Source: Stratiolaelaps scimitus (taxonomy: Eukaryota; Arthropoda; Arachnida; Mesostigmata; Laelapidae). From it: 64,000 bases of DNA. The stretch spans positions 3,286,001-3,350,000 of the forward strand of contig JABWDB010000021.1 in the NCBI GenBank assembly GCA_019614645.1. The letters are read 5' to 3'. A program made the position numbers and the translations under genes. The notes beneath the pieces are model-generated. The model searched no databases. It worked only from the letters and a program-made list of their open reading frames with translations, and had not been told where the DNA came from. Below are positions 13,101-27,831 of the stretch, piece after piece; within the stretch, counting starts at the first letter, position 1; every line of letters starts with the position of its first letter.

Positions 13101-16100
13101 TGCTTCGGTACTAGTAGTTAGTTACCTAGTTTCGTTGGGCGGTGGCAATGATGGATTATCGGGTGGCCATCTTATCTATCTCGAAGAGCATTCTTTCTTG
13201 TGGGTGCGGTCACCGACGACTTCTACGGCGACGCAAGGGTTGAACGATGGGCCCGCCGTATGCTTGTGCCCGTAGAGAAAAAAAAAAGATCATCATCTCG
13301 AGACATTTCTGCAGCTTGCCTCCGGTCATAGTCGCCATAGGCGAAGAGTGTCGTCTGAAACATCTGAGCTGAAGTCACGACTGTCACCAACGACGCCGCT
13401 AAAGTGCTGCCGTTAGTCGACATCTTATCTCGAGCCTGTCAGCTTCTTCAGAAGGAATATACAGACTCTCGTGAGCCCGTACAGGTACGCCCGAATCGGC
13501 ATACCTCCACCTCCGCACAATAATCCACGTCGCCTTCAACGTCGTCGTCGTCGTCGTCGCTACTGCTTGTGCTGGCTGCTGCTGTTACTCGCTACTTTAA
13601 AGTAGCACTACCGTCTTGTGTCGTGGCGATCTTGTGCCAGTGATCCCGTTCGTTGTCGATGATGATTCGATGGTTTTTGTGATGCCCGCTGTTTGTTGCT
13701 ACGGGGTGCCTTTGTCATTTCTGCCTGCTGCTTGTTGACCCACCACCGGCGATATGACCGCGGCGGCGACGACGACGGCGGCTTCGACTACGCTTAAAGT
13801 TGTTGGCAGGTTAATCGCACGGCCATCATAGTATGTCATATGGCTGTGGGAGCGACCCATTCGGGCTTCTCTTCTTCGTTTTGCCGGGTCTAAGGCATAT
13901 ATACTCGTTCTCCTGAACTGAACCAGCAAACCAGCGAACGTTGCTGACAGTGTTCGTTCGATGCATGTCATGATACCACGTTGCGTTAACCTATCTGTAT
14001 ATAATAGATAGATGGTTGCTACACAGCAACGGCTACCGCAGGACAGATTCATAGCGGTCAGTTCGCGTTGGGGATCACGCGCAAACTGTCTTTGCCTTTT
14101 CGCCATAGCTGCTACGCCTCGCTTTGCTGGATCTCCTTCCAGCAGAGCCAAGAAAGCCATGCCAACTAACACCGACCCAGCGCCGACTGCTTTTGGCCCA
14201 CCCAACGTCAGAACTGAGCCACCACGGGAGTGGCAGCAGGCAGCGGCCATCTCGAGCTTCTTGAAATGCGCTGCTGCTGCTGTCTCTGTTTTTTAGCGTC
14301 TCATTCCGATCATAGCTCATTGTCTTTGTTGAGGCGTTTTCGCGTCGGCCTGAGCAACATCAGCGGCAGGGCAGACGACGAGGATCGCGCAGTCACCACT
14401 CTGCTAGCAGGCCACCAGAGCTAGAGCGGTTCACTCACTGATCTGGCAGCGCGGCCGTGGATGGCACCAGTCGTGGTCTCGCCGCTCATAAAGGCGAGAG
14501 ACCGAGCGAGCCATATCTTTGTGACAGCCGTCGTCAACGAGCGTCAGGCCACATCATCTTAGTCAGGCCCTTGGTGGTGATGCTTGTGAGCTTGTCGAAG
14601 ACTCAGTCATCCACATATCATTTAATTGATCTGACCGAATCTGAGTCAGATCAAGCTTCTGGTACTCTGACAAAGTTGACGACACTGTCGCCATGAAACG
14701 CCATCTCACGAAGAATTGACACAGCGACACCGTCCGTCTAGACGACGAACGCATCTCGAGTTTTCTCGTCTCAAGACGACGACGACGTGTGTCAACGCCG
14801 AGATTTTCGTCATTAAATCGAATACAAAAACAACAACATAAGAAGCAGCAGCAGACCACTATATGCGGCACTAGACGCCAATGCTTTGTGGACATACGGT
14901 TCCCCACGTGTAAATATAGGTGACATTGTTGTGGGAACCAAACACCGAACTCCGCACTCCGGTGCCAACTTCTCGAGCTCTCTGTACTCAGCTCTCTCAT
15001 ACTCAATGTGTTCAAGCAACAATCGATTGATTTCAGCTTTGGTTAGCCAACGGAATATACTGTGCTATCTTCGTCCTCATTGCGTCCTGTCGCTTCTCGT
15101 CGTTAGCTGTCGGCTGTTCGGCGCTATGCTATGCTACGCGGCGATGTGATTTGTGGCGAGGCATTTAGCCGTGGGAGGGTTGCTTTACCTCGACCGGGTG
15201 GCAGGTCCGCGACGGCAGCACCAGAACGCGTCAAAATTTTACACAATTTGTACTGTCTACATTCGCCTTCGCGTTCTGCCGCCTATATATGTACGATACA
15301 AGCCGTGTATCCTTCGCCCGGTGTATCCTGCCATTCGTCCATATTCGTCGACGATGCCGACTTCATACATGGTCGCGAAGTGTATGGGCCAACCGCCATT
15401 TGTTGCGCCGCTTGTTAAAAGGCGTTCCTCTAAATACGCTTATCGCATCAACGCGCGAATCGACAAATGTCAAACGTATCTCTTGGCCCCGTATCTCTCC
15501 GTATCGCTTGTTGTTAAAGAGAGCCAACTGCGTTCATGTTTCTTTTTTTTTTATATGTACACGCTTGTTGAATAGGATACCTTTATGTGATGTTCACACC
15601 ACACTAAAGACGCATAAAAGCGATTAAGGTTGTGCATCACCCACCTGTTACTTCGCCTGTAGATATGGCATATAACAGCAGTCCCGCCGTCACTGTAACA
15701 TGACTATAGAAAGAGAACGAGAGATAGATGGGTGGAGGAGTGCATTTATGTGCTTAACTATACTAACTGGCAACAGAGAGCCGAAGAGATCTCATATCCC
15801 TTGTGTTGTTACCAACGTGAAATAGCGATCACCAGTTATACTACAACTCTTACTCACCACCCATAAAAGTGAACATTAGCTATTTGCCGTAACGCGTTCA
15901 AGCCGTCCGTCTGTGCAGCCGCCGCCGCTACCGCCACCACCATGATAGTCACTTCCCACAAATTATGATGCGGTGATGATGTTGGTCGTGGCGATCACAA
16001 GCAAAATGGCTGGCTGGTCTGCAGGGAGGCAGGCAGGGAAGATGGCCAACCTAACAAATAACCACCCACCGATGAACGGACGAACGAATCCGCCAGTGGG

Positions 16101-16890
16101 CCTGCAGTCAGGATGAATTCAACGAGCAACAAACAGATCATCCAGATCTTCATTATCCAGATCATCCATAAACGATGGTCTGTTAATGCGGCTGCTGCTA
16201 CGGCAGGCGCAGTAAGAGCAGAAACGTAGGATAGCTACAACACTTCGTATTTCCTATTGAAGAAACTGACAGCAGCAGCAACAGCCACAGAATCGCATGG
16301 AGCAACCGGCGAACGACCAACTATGCAAAAAGTTCGTCTCCTGATGGCGGCCATCGGGAGATGAACTACTACTGCCCGTTGTTTCGTTGGTTGGGTGGTT
16401 GGTCTTTTGGTCGTCGTAACAGAAGGCCAGCTTCCAGAGGCACCTTCTTCCGAGACTATTAAGTGCTGCTGCTGCTGCGCACTAACTTCTTCCATTGACG
16501 TCGATGGAAAGGGGAAAACGAGACAAGGGGGATGGAGTCTGTCGCAATGATTATGACAACGCCGGTAGAGGTGGAGGCATTAGTAGCAGCAGCAGCAACA
16601 GCAGGATGATGATGATGATGTTGTTGCTGTTACCGGTGGGGGGTGGTGGTGGTGGTGTTGAAGAATCGCTGCTGTCGGCTGATTTGATGCTGCCCGAAAG
16701 CTAGCGGTGATGGTCTATCGTAGTGGGTATATCGCGCTAGCTGTAGTACAACAAGTGATTATCGTAGTGGGAGCAGGACATGGATCGGTTGACCGTTGTG
16801 CGGCCGCGACGAGGCCGAGACAGCGGCTCTGGTGGTTCTGGCCAAGATGCAGAATATATTGTACTATATATGCAGCTAGCTACATGATTG

Positions 16891-16922
16891 CTCCCTCTCT
16901 CTGTCTCTCTCTCTCTCTCTCT
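16891..16922. repeat. CT microsatellite
   Basis: Polypyrimidine CT run with a few G interruptions at its left end. Confidence 0.85.
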
Positions 16923-17693
16923 TTCCCTCTGACGAGACGGATGTACTCTGGATTCTATCGCTGTTGAAGAAGATGTAGTCACTTACGCAGAGGGACACGC
17001 GGTGAGCTATTATTATTATGTGAAGAATGACGGATACAAATGAAACAACGAAGGAAGCAAAAGCACACTGGAAGTGCCGAGGCAGCAGCGGCAGCAGCAG
17101 CAGAGGGGACGGCGGAGGCTGCGTCGAAATGGATGAATGGACGAATGAGCGGATAGTCCAGTAGTGATGAGGTAGTGATCTGTTCCCAGACTAATGGGTG
17201 TCGAATTTCGGGTGTCCACAATCAAGCGCCACCGCCAGCGACAGAAGGTAGAACGAACAGGTCGATACAAATAGGCGATAATGTTCTTGGAATAGCTGAG
17301 AGACGAACGCCACCTGAGTGCAACATGTTCGAAACAACAGACTGCGCGCCGGCACCCGACCGGTAGCTACTTCGACGGCCGGCGTAAGTGAATGCGTGCG
17401 CGAGAAGGCGAGGAAGAGATCGAGACCAAGTGGCCCGACATATCCGATAGGTTGGCTCTGTTAACGCTAAACCAGTTGGCGATCACTGATGATGAGTCGC
17501 CAGTTGCAGATGAGTGAGTCAGGCTAGAAGCCTAAACGGCTGCCTTGGTCTGGAAACTCTATGCGCTCTTAAAACATGCCGCATCGGAATACACATGGCA
17601 TATATTAGAATATAATACTGTTGTGCTAGCAAGTCTCGATGATGACTATAATCAATATTATGAAACACTTCCGCTAAATGTATGCTACTCGTT

Positions 17694-17695
<2 letters not shown>

Positions 17696-17735
<40 letters not shown>
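17696..17735. repeat. TA microsatellite
   Basis: Uninterrupted TA over about 40 bases, the longest TA run in the window. It can extrude as a cruciform. Confidence 0.9.
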
Positions 17736-17737
<2 letters not shown>

Positions 17738-19500
17738 AGGCGGTATTCGCCGTATATGACAGATGCAGTGCCACCACCGGAACTGTGAGGTGAAATGGTC
17801 CCGGACGCTCGCTCGTACGTATACGTCTATGAGAACCACATCAACAACAACAATAGTAACAACAATAACAACGACAACAATAACAACAAGAAGAAGAGGA
17901 AGGAAGTCCACAGTGACCAACGGTGAACAGAAAAGGAGCAGCATAAATTTTGACGCTTCTGTTTCGTGTTCAAAATTTCACGCACTCCCTGTGGTCCTCA
18001 TTGGTGGTGGCGGTGGTGGCTCTTTCACCTTGCCACCACCACCACCACGATCAGCATTTCGCTTCGCAACGTCGTTGATTCGTTCTTTCATTGTTTAGCT
18101 ACCCGCGAGACCCCCATACTGGCAACAAAGGTAACAACAGCTATATGTTCCATTTGACGATACCATGACGGGGTGATATTACTCGTTGTGGATATTACAC
18201 ATCTCTTGAATACAGCTGCTTTTGCGGTGAATCTGTTTATTGGACCGGTCCCCGTCTAACTTCTATACAGATCTATTCTAGAACTGTATCATTTACATAG
18301 ATGACATGATGGGATTCGCGTCACACTCTCGGTTTCGATTTTGCGAATTTTGGCTTGTAGGAAACCCTGTGGTGCCATTATTCAGGCAAGCGGACGGTAC
18401 TGACAGCTCACTCGAATTAAGTTAAGGAGCTCCATCGCTCCGGATTCGAATGTAAACACCCTGGTGTTGCTATGTACGTGAGACAAATACATATACAAAA
18501 AGCATATGCTTTTCACATATCATGATTAGGTGCATACACGAAACCGTGATTATTTTGTGTACGTGCGTTATTTAGTTGTCACGCAGGCCAAGAAAGGAGC
18601 ACTTAAAAGCTGGCCAATGACATAGATACGGCGTTTTTTTTAGCACATTGGCGACGTCTGGGAACAACTATCAGCGCATGGAGACTCCTGAAGAAAACAA
18701 AAATGAAACAATTATTTAAACCCGTTCTCACCACCAGTGGAGTTCTAGTTCAAGAAGTCAACAAGGACTCGGAGTTCAATCCACTGTAATATGCTAGAAT
18801 ATACACCAGTCACCCAAATGCAATTATATCATACTCCCGTTTCGTCTAGTCACGTGGTCATAGTTATACCTGCTACTGCTGCTGCTGCTGCTGTTCATAA
18901 TGTTGATTTTTTTTGTGTTGTTTTACTTTCCTGCCACTGTCCACTGCCCACCAGCAGAGGCGCAAGCCGACGGAGGGCCAGAAATGATGAGCGGATGGTG
19001 GGATGAGGTGAGGCATCGAGTAGTAGTGACCGCCAATACCGCTCCCATCCTTGCAGAGATGCGTTCGTGTCGTCTTATTTTCTCTTCAGTTTTTTTTTTT
19101 TTAGTCTTTCGTTCGGTCATTCGTTCGTTCGTTCGTTCGTTGGTTGTTCAATTTGCTACTGAAAAGTTTGAGCGGAGTTCGTCTCATGATCTCGTTGTTG
19201 TCGCGGCCGTGACGCGGCCACTCCCAGCGCGCGCGATCCCAGCCTGATATGACGGCGTAGAGAAACGCACTTCGATGATGACAACGACAGGCCAACCCTT
19301 GTAAACGACGCTCGATCAGCGCTGCGATCAGCCCTGCATCATCATGCCGTATCTGTTGCTGCTGCTGCTGTTGTTTTTGCTGCTGCTGCTATCTGCCTTG
19401 GCGCACCATCTATTGTTGGTGCTGCCACTTTGGCTTTTATTGATACGCACGCGGCACGGAGACCACTGTAGTGTGCAACTCGTGAAACTTCTTCTTCGGT

Positions 19501-22500
19501 TTTACTACAGTCACTCTTAGTCCTTGTTGCTGTTGTTGTCGTCGTCGTCGATGGCGGCTGGTGTTGTACACAAAATTCTCTCGGCAGCGACACATTTCAA
19601 GATTGCAGATGATCCTGAGTATACGCATTTTACCATGGTATTGTCTTCGTTCGCGTCATTTGTATCATACAATTGGCTAAGTAGTCTCTTCATCGTTATT
19701 AAGGTAAGGGAAGATAAGTCGACAACAATCTCTCGGACGTCCGTGTGTCTGTACTTAGGTAGATAGGTAGTTAGTTAGATCGCTAGGTACGTGAGATTGA
19801 ATTGACAAGTGCTGCGTGTGACGTTCCTCTCGCTCATCAGGCGTCACTGTTCGCGGCCCCAAGGAGACGCCCACGCAGACCACCGGGAAACTATCATCAT
19901 ATTTCGTTCACCATCCTCAGTTACTTTCTGACCAGTAGTGCGACGCTAGTGCTCCATGGTACTTAGTCCACAGTTAGTTGTACGCATGATACGAAAGCAT
20001 TGGCTGTCCTAGTTGTATGAACCTCGCTTTCAAATATTACCAATGTATAACAGAACACATATCAGCATCATAGAAAGGTACCGGGCTGCCCTTCATCGAT
20101 GTTGATCGATGAACGTGAACACATAGATCAATATCCTCTATATTTGTAATTAGTCAATATCTAATTATTTGTGTCTTCACCATGTCTACCAGCGTCCATG
20201 CTTGCCAACGCATTAGTGATGAACGATCCACCGTTCTAGAAATGCTCTCAGATTCGTAATGCCTCACATATTCTTTCTGCTTTGGGCGTGCCATAAGCGC
20301 CTATCTTTGCAAGTGGGTGCTGGTGCGATACTGGTCGGATACCGTAGGATGACCTGAACGAGAGGAGATGAGGTCGGTCATCCACTTGATTCATTGCGCA
20401 TCGATAGCTATAGGTAATGGTTGGTAGACGGTATCAAGTATAACGCTTAAGACGATCCCTCGACGTCGCAAAGAAACGGATAAACATCGATCAAGGACCA
20501 ATTGGCCCCCGTCGAACTTACTGTAGCATCTCTTTGCTGATCCGCCAGTGGGATCCAATTAGAGGTCGGGTGGGGGCGATTGGTGCAACGTTTTGGAGTG
20601 GCGCAACGGCGATCGCGGCCGCTTCATCTCGTCACAAGCTTCCGCGAAATCCTCGAATCTCTCACGCTGCGTAAGAGATACCTTTCTGCCCCTGATCGCT
20701 ACCTACCTCCTCATTCTAGCCCAAGCTCCGTCGGTTCCTCATCTGCTCTCCGTGTCGTGTCCAAGACCGCATTTGTTGTTGTGAACGCTTGATCGTAGGG
20801 CTCAGCCCTTCCATGCGCCTAACTGGTCCCATCAGCGGAGCTGCCGAACCAACCCCGGTGCTCGTCCCTATGCTCCATTCAACCTCTTGGCAGGGGTCTA
20901 TTAGAGATCACCCAGGGCGAACCCATGCGTGGCCCGAGCAGCTTCATTATCCTCTCGGACCTCGGCATCTTCATCGTTTTCATGTTCGCCCCCTCCCCCC
21001 CTTTTTTTTTTCTTCTTGTACGTCTTCATCTTTGTCGTCGTTGTCGTCGTCTATTCTGGGCGAAACGAAGTGCGCTGCTCAATCGAGTGAACGCGAAGCC
21101 TCGCCCCGATCGCCACCACCGCGGCGGTAGCGGCCACCGCCACTCGATGGCCGGAGGGTGGGGCGCCTCTGTGCGATCAGCAGCAGCCGCACAATCAGGC
21201 GCAGGCCGGTTGAGGTTGCTGTTGCTGCACCTCAGCTAGCAGCTCTTGCGGCCGCCGCAGCCGCCGTTGAGGAGACCACCCAGGCACCCGAAACGGACCA
21301 TCATCATCCCGCCTGAGCACGGGCGGTCTTCAGGGGTCCGTCCATCTTTCGGCTGGCTTAGCCTATGCTTGGTTCGCAGGTTTAGCTGCCACAGGCGCTC
21401 AAAGGCGCTTATCCACACTAGTAGACCCATAGCTTCGGCCTGTAGGCTGCCGCTGCCGCCGCTGTCTGGGTCGCCCAGGCTTGCTAGTGCTGGTTGTAGT
21501 GGTGGAGTACTCATGCTTGCTGCTGCTACTACCGCCGCGGCCGCCGCTGCCGCCGCCGCCGGTGTGCCAGAGTGTTCGCTCGCTCGCTCGCTCGCCGCTC
21601 TGCATGGTTGCTTGGTCGGTCGCTAAGTCTGCGGTAGGTGGGGCCTCGTCGAGGTGGAGAGGAGGCTCGTAGCGCCCACAGTGGAGAGGGCGCCACAGAC
21701 GACCTGCACGCCTACCTGCTGCTCAACGGCCTGGGTTGCGCTCAGCAGTTTAGTCAGTCTACGGCGAAAACGCTGATAGGCGAGTAGTGCTTGCTGCCTA
21801 GTGCTGCTGTCTCGTGCCGACAATGATCTGTCTGTGACGAAGAACTCCAGAGAACATACGAACGGTGAAAGCTTGTTCAACAGGATCCTTGACACCTGAA
21901 TTAAGAGTGGGTAAACACGCACCCGGCTACAGTTCAGCAGCAGTTCAGCACGCAGTGCCAGAGAATCGTTCGAACGCTTGTTTGAAGTCGACAAAAAGTC
22001 GACCGACAGCAGCAACAATCATTCTTGCGTGTATGCTTGCTTACTCCCCTTGAATTCGTTAACTTCATGTTATCATGGTGAACTGAGGACAATACCGGAA
22101 GTGAAGAGTAACCGAATCCCGGGTACTCTTGAAGAGAATTCTTTACTCTCGTTGACGTCTTTGTCTTCATCAACTTCGTCGTCTGGATTTGCCACACCGT
22201 CCTACATCTATGAGCCGGTTTTAGCGGTGGACATCGACTTGTGACCTGTCGAATCGGCGTACGTCGACTGAGGATGATCGTTCAGATGATGGCACCCGCT
22301 CAGCCCAGGATCAGCCTCGACTACGGTGAGCTGACGCAATTCATAAGCGAACATGCTCGTTTACAGATAGTATCAAGCTCACTTGCCTAAGAATGCACAA
22401 TACGCATGATGACGTAATCTCCTCTAAGAGAACAAAACGGGGTTATTGGTTCTATCGATTTGGTCTTGATTGCGCATCCGTGCGGGCGTGCTGTATTGTT

Positions 22501-25500
22501 TTTTTTCTCATTTTTGCTGCACATCTCCACTCACCGTATGATTGGTCATCGTCATCATGGTCGATATCGCCAAAGAATGTTCACATTATAGATCATGTTT
22601 TTCCCAATCGGATGGCCCTGGGTGAGTCCTGGATAGTGAGTACAGTCCACCTTCATACAGTAGAGAGGTCATACCCAGGTTCATGTCTTCTTTGTCATTT
22701 GAAACACGTGTCCGACAGGAGGGGAGTTTCGAGACGAAGATAAGAGTCTGCATTTATTATCTACATATAATAAGTAGTCACATCAGTCATATATTAATCT
22801 CTGTCTGCCGCCTGTCTACCTTTTCGCTTCCCGCCAATGGTGGTGGTGTCGACTAAAGTGGCACCACCGATCCCAGCAGCAGCAGCAGCCAGCTCCATCG
22901 AGGCGCGTTCAATCGATCCCAAATCAACGGGCAGCATTCGCTCAACAGTGAATGTTGTTTTGGCCCGTTGTGGGTTCTGCGTGCACGAGTATTAAATATC
23001 GCAATCAATCGAAACGCTCGACGATCCTTGTTATTAGATGTATCTTGCTGAGAGATGTCGTGAAGCTTCGACATGATTTCATGACGTTTTCACGTAGGAG
23101 TTGCCGAACTGCTAAATGATGCTCGGCAGAGCAACAACGGCGCAAAAGCACAACGCAGCACTCACGTCGGCAACAGATCGAACAGCGGTCAGTGGTACTT
23201 TTGAGCTGCGCAAAGCTGAACATCCCGTATAAGAGACGGCAGAAACAGTGGTAATCGTAGTAATGTTCGTGCCAGCAAGTGCAGCGTACCAGAACAATTC
23301 CAAAGAACATATCTCTCTATGTATATACGTCCAATACTCGATGAGTGTTGTAGTCGTCACAGAGGGGGGATAGATTATCTGGCAATTGAAGCCCTGTTGA
23401 TCACTGCTTGCACACAGCATCGGTCTGCCAGTGTCTTGTAGACGGATTGTCACAGAATACGACAGTCTTCAGAAGAGAGGGAACTACAGCGATGCTTGCG
23501 ACCAGATTAGCTCGATTCTCTTGTTGAGCTTTCTTTCTATACATCTTATGGCTGTGCTTGTGTGTATATTTTACCATCATATGATATTCGTGCCTGTCAT
23601 CACGGATGATGGCGGGGTGAGTCTTTCGTAACAACAACATTATTGGTAATGTACACACGCATTGACGGGTTGAACCGGCCCGCATGGCTCTGCTATGGAC
23701 GATAGTCTTCTTTGAACTAGGTTGGCAATAACAATCATCATATACTGTAATTATAGTACGGTAGTTAGCCTCGAATGTGAAATGTCTGAAATAGCGCGCG
23801 GTTGTCGACGCTTTGAGAGGGTGGACGAGACAGAATGGATTACTTTTGCGTGCAACATCCAAATCGTTCACGACGCAAAAAGGTTGGATCTTTTAGCCCC
23901 AGGGAAGAGATCGTTGCTCGACCCTCCGTAATATGAGGGATGAAGTTCGAGCTCGTAAAGAGCTAATGATGAAGATTATGGCGGTGGCGCTTCAGTGACC
24001 GGGTGACACTCCAATAAAACACTCCAACAATCATCAGTGGTCTATCGTCTTCGTTGATGTGATTTGTTTGTTGGGACCGAAGACCGCAGGCGTGCAACAA
24101 CAACAACAATGTGCCTATGACTGAATCAACGAATGAATGAATCAAACGAATGACTGAATACAAAAACTCTCTCGATGTTGTCGTTGTCTTCTGAAGAAAA
24201 CGCCGCCTAATCGCCTCGCCGGTTAAAATTTGAAATTGTTTGGACGAATTTGTCACCGTAGAAGGGTTGGTTAGCGGTGATGGTTTACGATACCCCCGGA
24301 AACAACAGCAACAACAACAGCAGCCGAAGCGGTCGAAATAGCGGTAATCACAACAGCAAGAACAAAGTGATGAAACACTGGTGCCGGTGTCGGCAAGTTC
24401 TGTTAAACTCGGCCGCTCCCCAAAACATTTCTACGTGAACTACAAACCTCGTGATCATGAGCTCATTGCGTAACAACAACAACTGCTCTCGAATAGCCAT
24501 AACAATAAAGACCACAACAACACAATGGTATTCACACTCTGTTTACAACCCTTTGTCGGCTCTTCTACTATGACGAGCCATTCTCACTTTCATGGTTCGT
24601 GCCATATCCCAAGAAGCGAGCTCTCGTGTACATCTGCACGTCTTTTCCTGACTGTGCGTGTGTGGCTGTGCTTGTTTAAGATGTCACTTCGCCATGCTAA
24701 GCGAAAAAAGACTAAGAAACATGATGTGACCAAAGTACCACGACAGAGAGGCAGAGAGACTTTCAGGCCTGCCGAACACCTCGTTAGTGTTGCCGTCATT
24801 ATTGATTGGCAAAATCGATCGCTTGCACATGATGTCACCGACTGGCTCTTCCCATGACGTTCAGCTGCTTTCCTCCAATCAGTAATACCACATCCATAGA
24901 TGTGTTCATAGGGTGGTATTATAGTTACATACTGCGGTTAGGTCCGACGCTAGGAGCATAACTACCGTCAGCATCAGTAGTAGCAGCAGCAGCCGTTCGG
25001 TCCTGTCGTATTCCCATGCGTCGTCTACCCCACCACATTATTATAGCACGCATGCCACACACGCCGCATATATACAGTGAGAAAGAGAGAGAGAGAGCGA
25101 TTGGTTGAAGAGCGTTGCTCACTGTCGCTCACCAAATGGACAGAGCGATCCAAGGGACATTGATGATGATGCTGATGATGGAGGAGAACGCTCTCCTCGC
25201 CTTTTCTCCTTTTTTCACTTACATACAACAGCCGTCTACTGATGCTGCCTCTGTGGCGCTTCGTGACCTGCCCCTGGGTGTCCAACGACGAACGGAACAG
25301 CGACGTCTCAATCGACTCCACACCGCTCTGCGGTAGGCCGCCGTGATGCTCCGCTCTGCTCTATACTTTTCTGTCTGTTGCTTGCTCGCTCGCTCGTTCT
25401 GCCAACCACGGTGTGTCTGATGCCAGTACTGGCTTCTGCCCGCTGTTCTTCCGCTGCTGTTCGTATCTAGCTAGCTTGGTGAACTGAACTGAATAACGCC

Positions 25501-27794
25501 TGTTTCTGCTGAGGGCCTCCCTCCGTTTGGTGGCAGAGCGACTAGCGAAATTATTTCTTCTTCGGCTGATACTGCTGCTGCTGCTGTCGACGAAGGCGAT
25601 TGCGCCTTAGTGCAGCAGCAGCAGCAGCAACAGTTTGCTCTAGCTCGGCATCACTCTCTCGCTGGATTTCTCTGTTCCTCGTTCTTTTGCGCCAAAAGAA
25701 GTCGAATGAGGTAGGGAGGACAGATGACGTCTTCATTCCTCGGCAGGGAGACGACGATCGCTTCGACATCGTTGTCGGCCATCAGAGGCAATAGAGCCAC
25801 CAAAACCACAGCAGCAGCAGCAGCAGCAGCAGAAGCGGCGACATTGACAGCAGACATAACAGGTACGACAACGACATCACGCGAGGTGCAGGTTTCTCCC
25901 AGCAGGGAAGGCAGAAGAAGCCGGCGACTGTGCGATCCGGACCGATCCGATCCGCCTCGGTCTAGTCTCCTCGCTGTTGCGGTCCGGTGCGACAACGACG
26001 ACGTGTGCAATACGCGCACACCATACTGACGTTGGCTGCTGATCTAATGCGCTGATCGGCCGCTGACGCTGGTGGTCAGCGCCAATTGAAACGTTCACCA
26101 GCGAAGTAACTGAAGCAGGCTGAGCTGTAGTGAAGGAACGAAACACGATCGAGAATATACTTATAGTATATTATACACATTTTTGATATGTCAACAACAG
26201 GTGAAGTCTGTTTCCGAGAATGGAGGACTATATTGCAAAATGCGGAAATCTCGAGGGAGGAAGGAAGGAGAGGAAATAGCACCTCTAACCAAGGAGAGTA
26301 CCGAGCCACGTGTGATTCGATGATGTCCAATTCATCGTTGCCAAGATCCACGATAACTCAGGAGAAAGGCCATCAGGTCGGCCTTCTCGTATTGCCCGTC
26401 AACGTATCGTTATGCCAATGCGTGCGTGTATATATTATATTCACGTATATGGTCCACGTATACGAATGTTTCACACCATCATTTTCAGCCACCTCATACC
26501 ATTATCCTGCCGCCACCTCGGACAGAGTCCATCGGCCTTAGCAGACCTATGTATCTCTCTATATTCGCATCACACCAAATAGACCGGCCATACACCCAAG
26601 ATCGTCGCGGTCGGTGGACGCCAAATCGGAGATGATGATCAGACGATATGAACTTGCACCGCATATCTCTGCTCAGAATACACACACATGAATGTGCTGT
26701 TGGTATAAATTGCTACAGCCTTTCGGTGTATGGCCACCAGTAGCGTTCGATCTCCTCGACTCATCGTGACATCGTCGATCCAGGAAGAGAGTGAAAAAGA
26801 GAGAAGTATAGCGTGCCCATCACCTCGTCGTTTTAGCATCTGACTTTTATATAGTACGCAAAGCTATGAGAGAGAGAGATATGTCGTATTATCCGCACTT
26901 TGGCAGGTAGATACGAATGTGTGCGGACCGGTCCTCCCAACTCAACGGACCACCCCCGGGGGTAATAGAGTCGTCGTCGTCGTGGCCGACGACGACGACG
27001 ACGACAACGAATTGTGGATGCTGTCCGAGGTGATCTGCAATCTTCTCTACTTGTGCTATCGCGCGCGATGGAGCGGGTGAAACGATAGTGGTGGTGGTGG
27101 TGGTTGTACTGCTGCTGTTGCTGCTCCCGAAGGCGCCCAGATCTGTGGCTCTGGGCGCCGCATGGAATGTTGATGTCTTTATTAGGGTGTTTATTAAAGC
27201 CGTCCGTCCGATGGCCTACTACGACAGCGGGGACACCCTGGAGATGAAGACGATGCTGCTGCTGCTGCTGACGATGTTCTTGTGATCGGGTCTTGGAGAT
27301 GTCGGCGGTCGACAGGGTCGGGTTGTTTGCCTTTGGGGTGGTTCGCTCCGCTTTAGCCTGGCTCGTTCGAATGAAGGGTGGGTCCAGTCAAATCGTCGTC
27401 GTCGGCGTCGTCGTCGTCGGCGTCGTCTCAGTATAGTTCACCGGGTTGAACAACGAAGCCAAGGTGGTCTCTTCTTCTCCTCTCGCTACTAATACCCATT
27501 CTTCTTGGATCTCAGGTCGACGGGTCGACCGAACCAAGCGAGCTAGAGGGTAGGTCTCTTTTTCGCGATATATCGCCAAGACTGTTTTGGGAAGGATCCT
27601 GCACATGGCCGCGCGATTGTCGGGTCCGAACTGATGAAGTCATCGTCGTCTTCACCCTTGATGATGTGTATACATACTATTATACATCCTGGGTGGATCT
27701 TCCTGATATTCAGGTTGACCTAAATGAGTCCGCGCTTCATTTGATACTCCTAACGGTTTTATCGGTCTCCTAGATATTAGATAGTTTAAGAGGA

Positions 27795-27831
<37 letters not shown>

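Larger units (their letters stand above)
9398..19500. other. Non-coding, repeat-rich; no gene recognised
   Basis: Includes a long GA tract (10114-10166), a Ser/Thr-rich open frame (12059-12436), CGT/CGA runs (13540-13560, 13760-13790), a CT tract (16891-16922) and a TA microsatellite (17696-17735). Strong donors without a convincing exon occur at 17394 (gtaagt) and elsewhere. Confidence 0.45.

Noticed and set aside
17175..17393. Open frame followed by a strong gtaagt donor at 17394
   Set aside because: The ATG frame stops at TAG before the donor and the frame that reaches the donor has no ATG or clear acceptor.
19551..19703. 51-codon open frame ending at AAG/gtaagg
   Set aside because: Starts in a TCG repeat, phase does not fit Oaz exon A, no homology.
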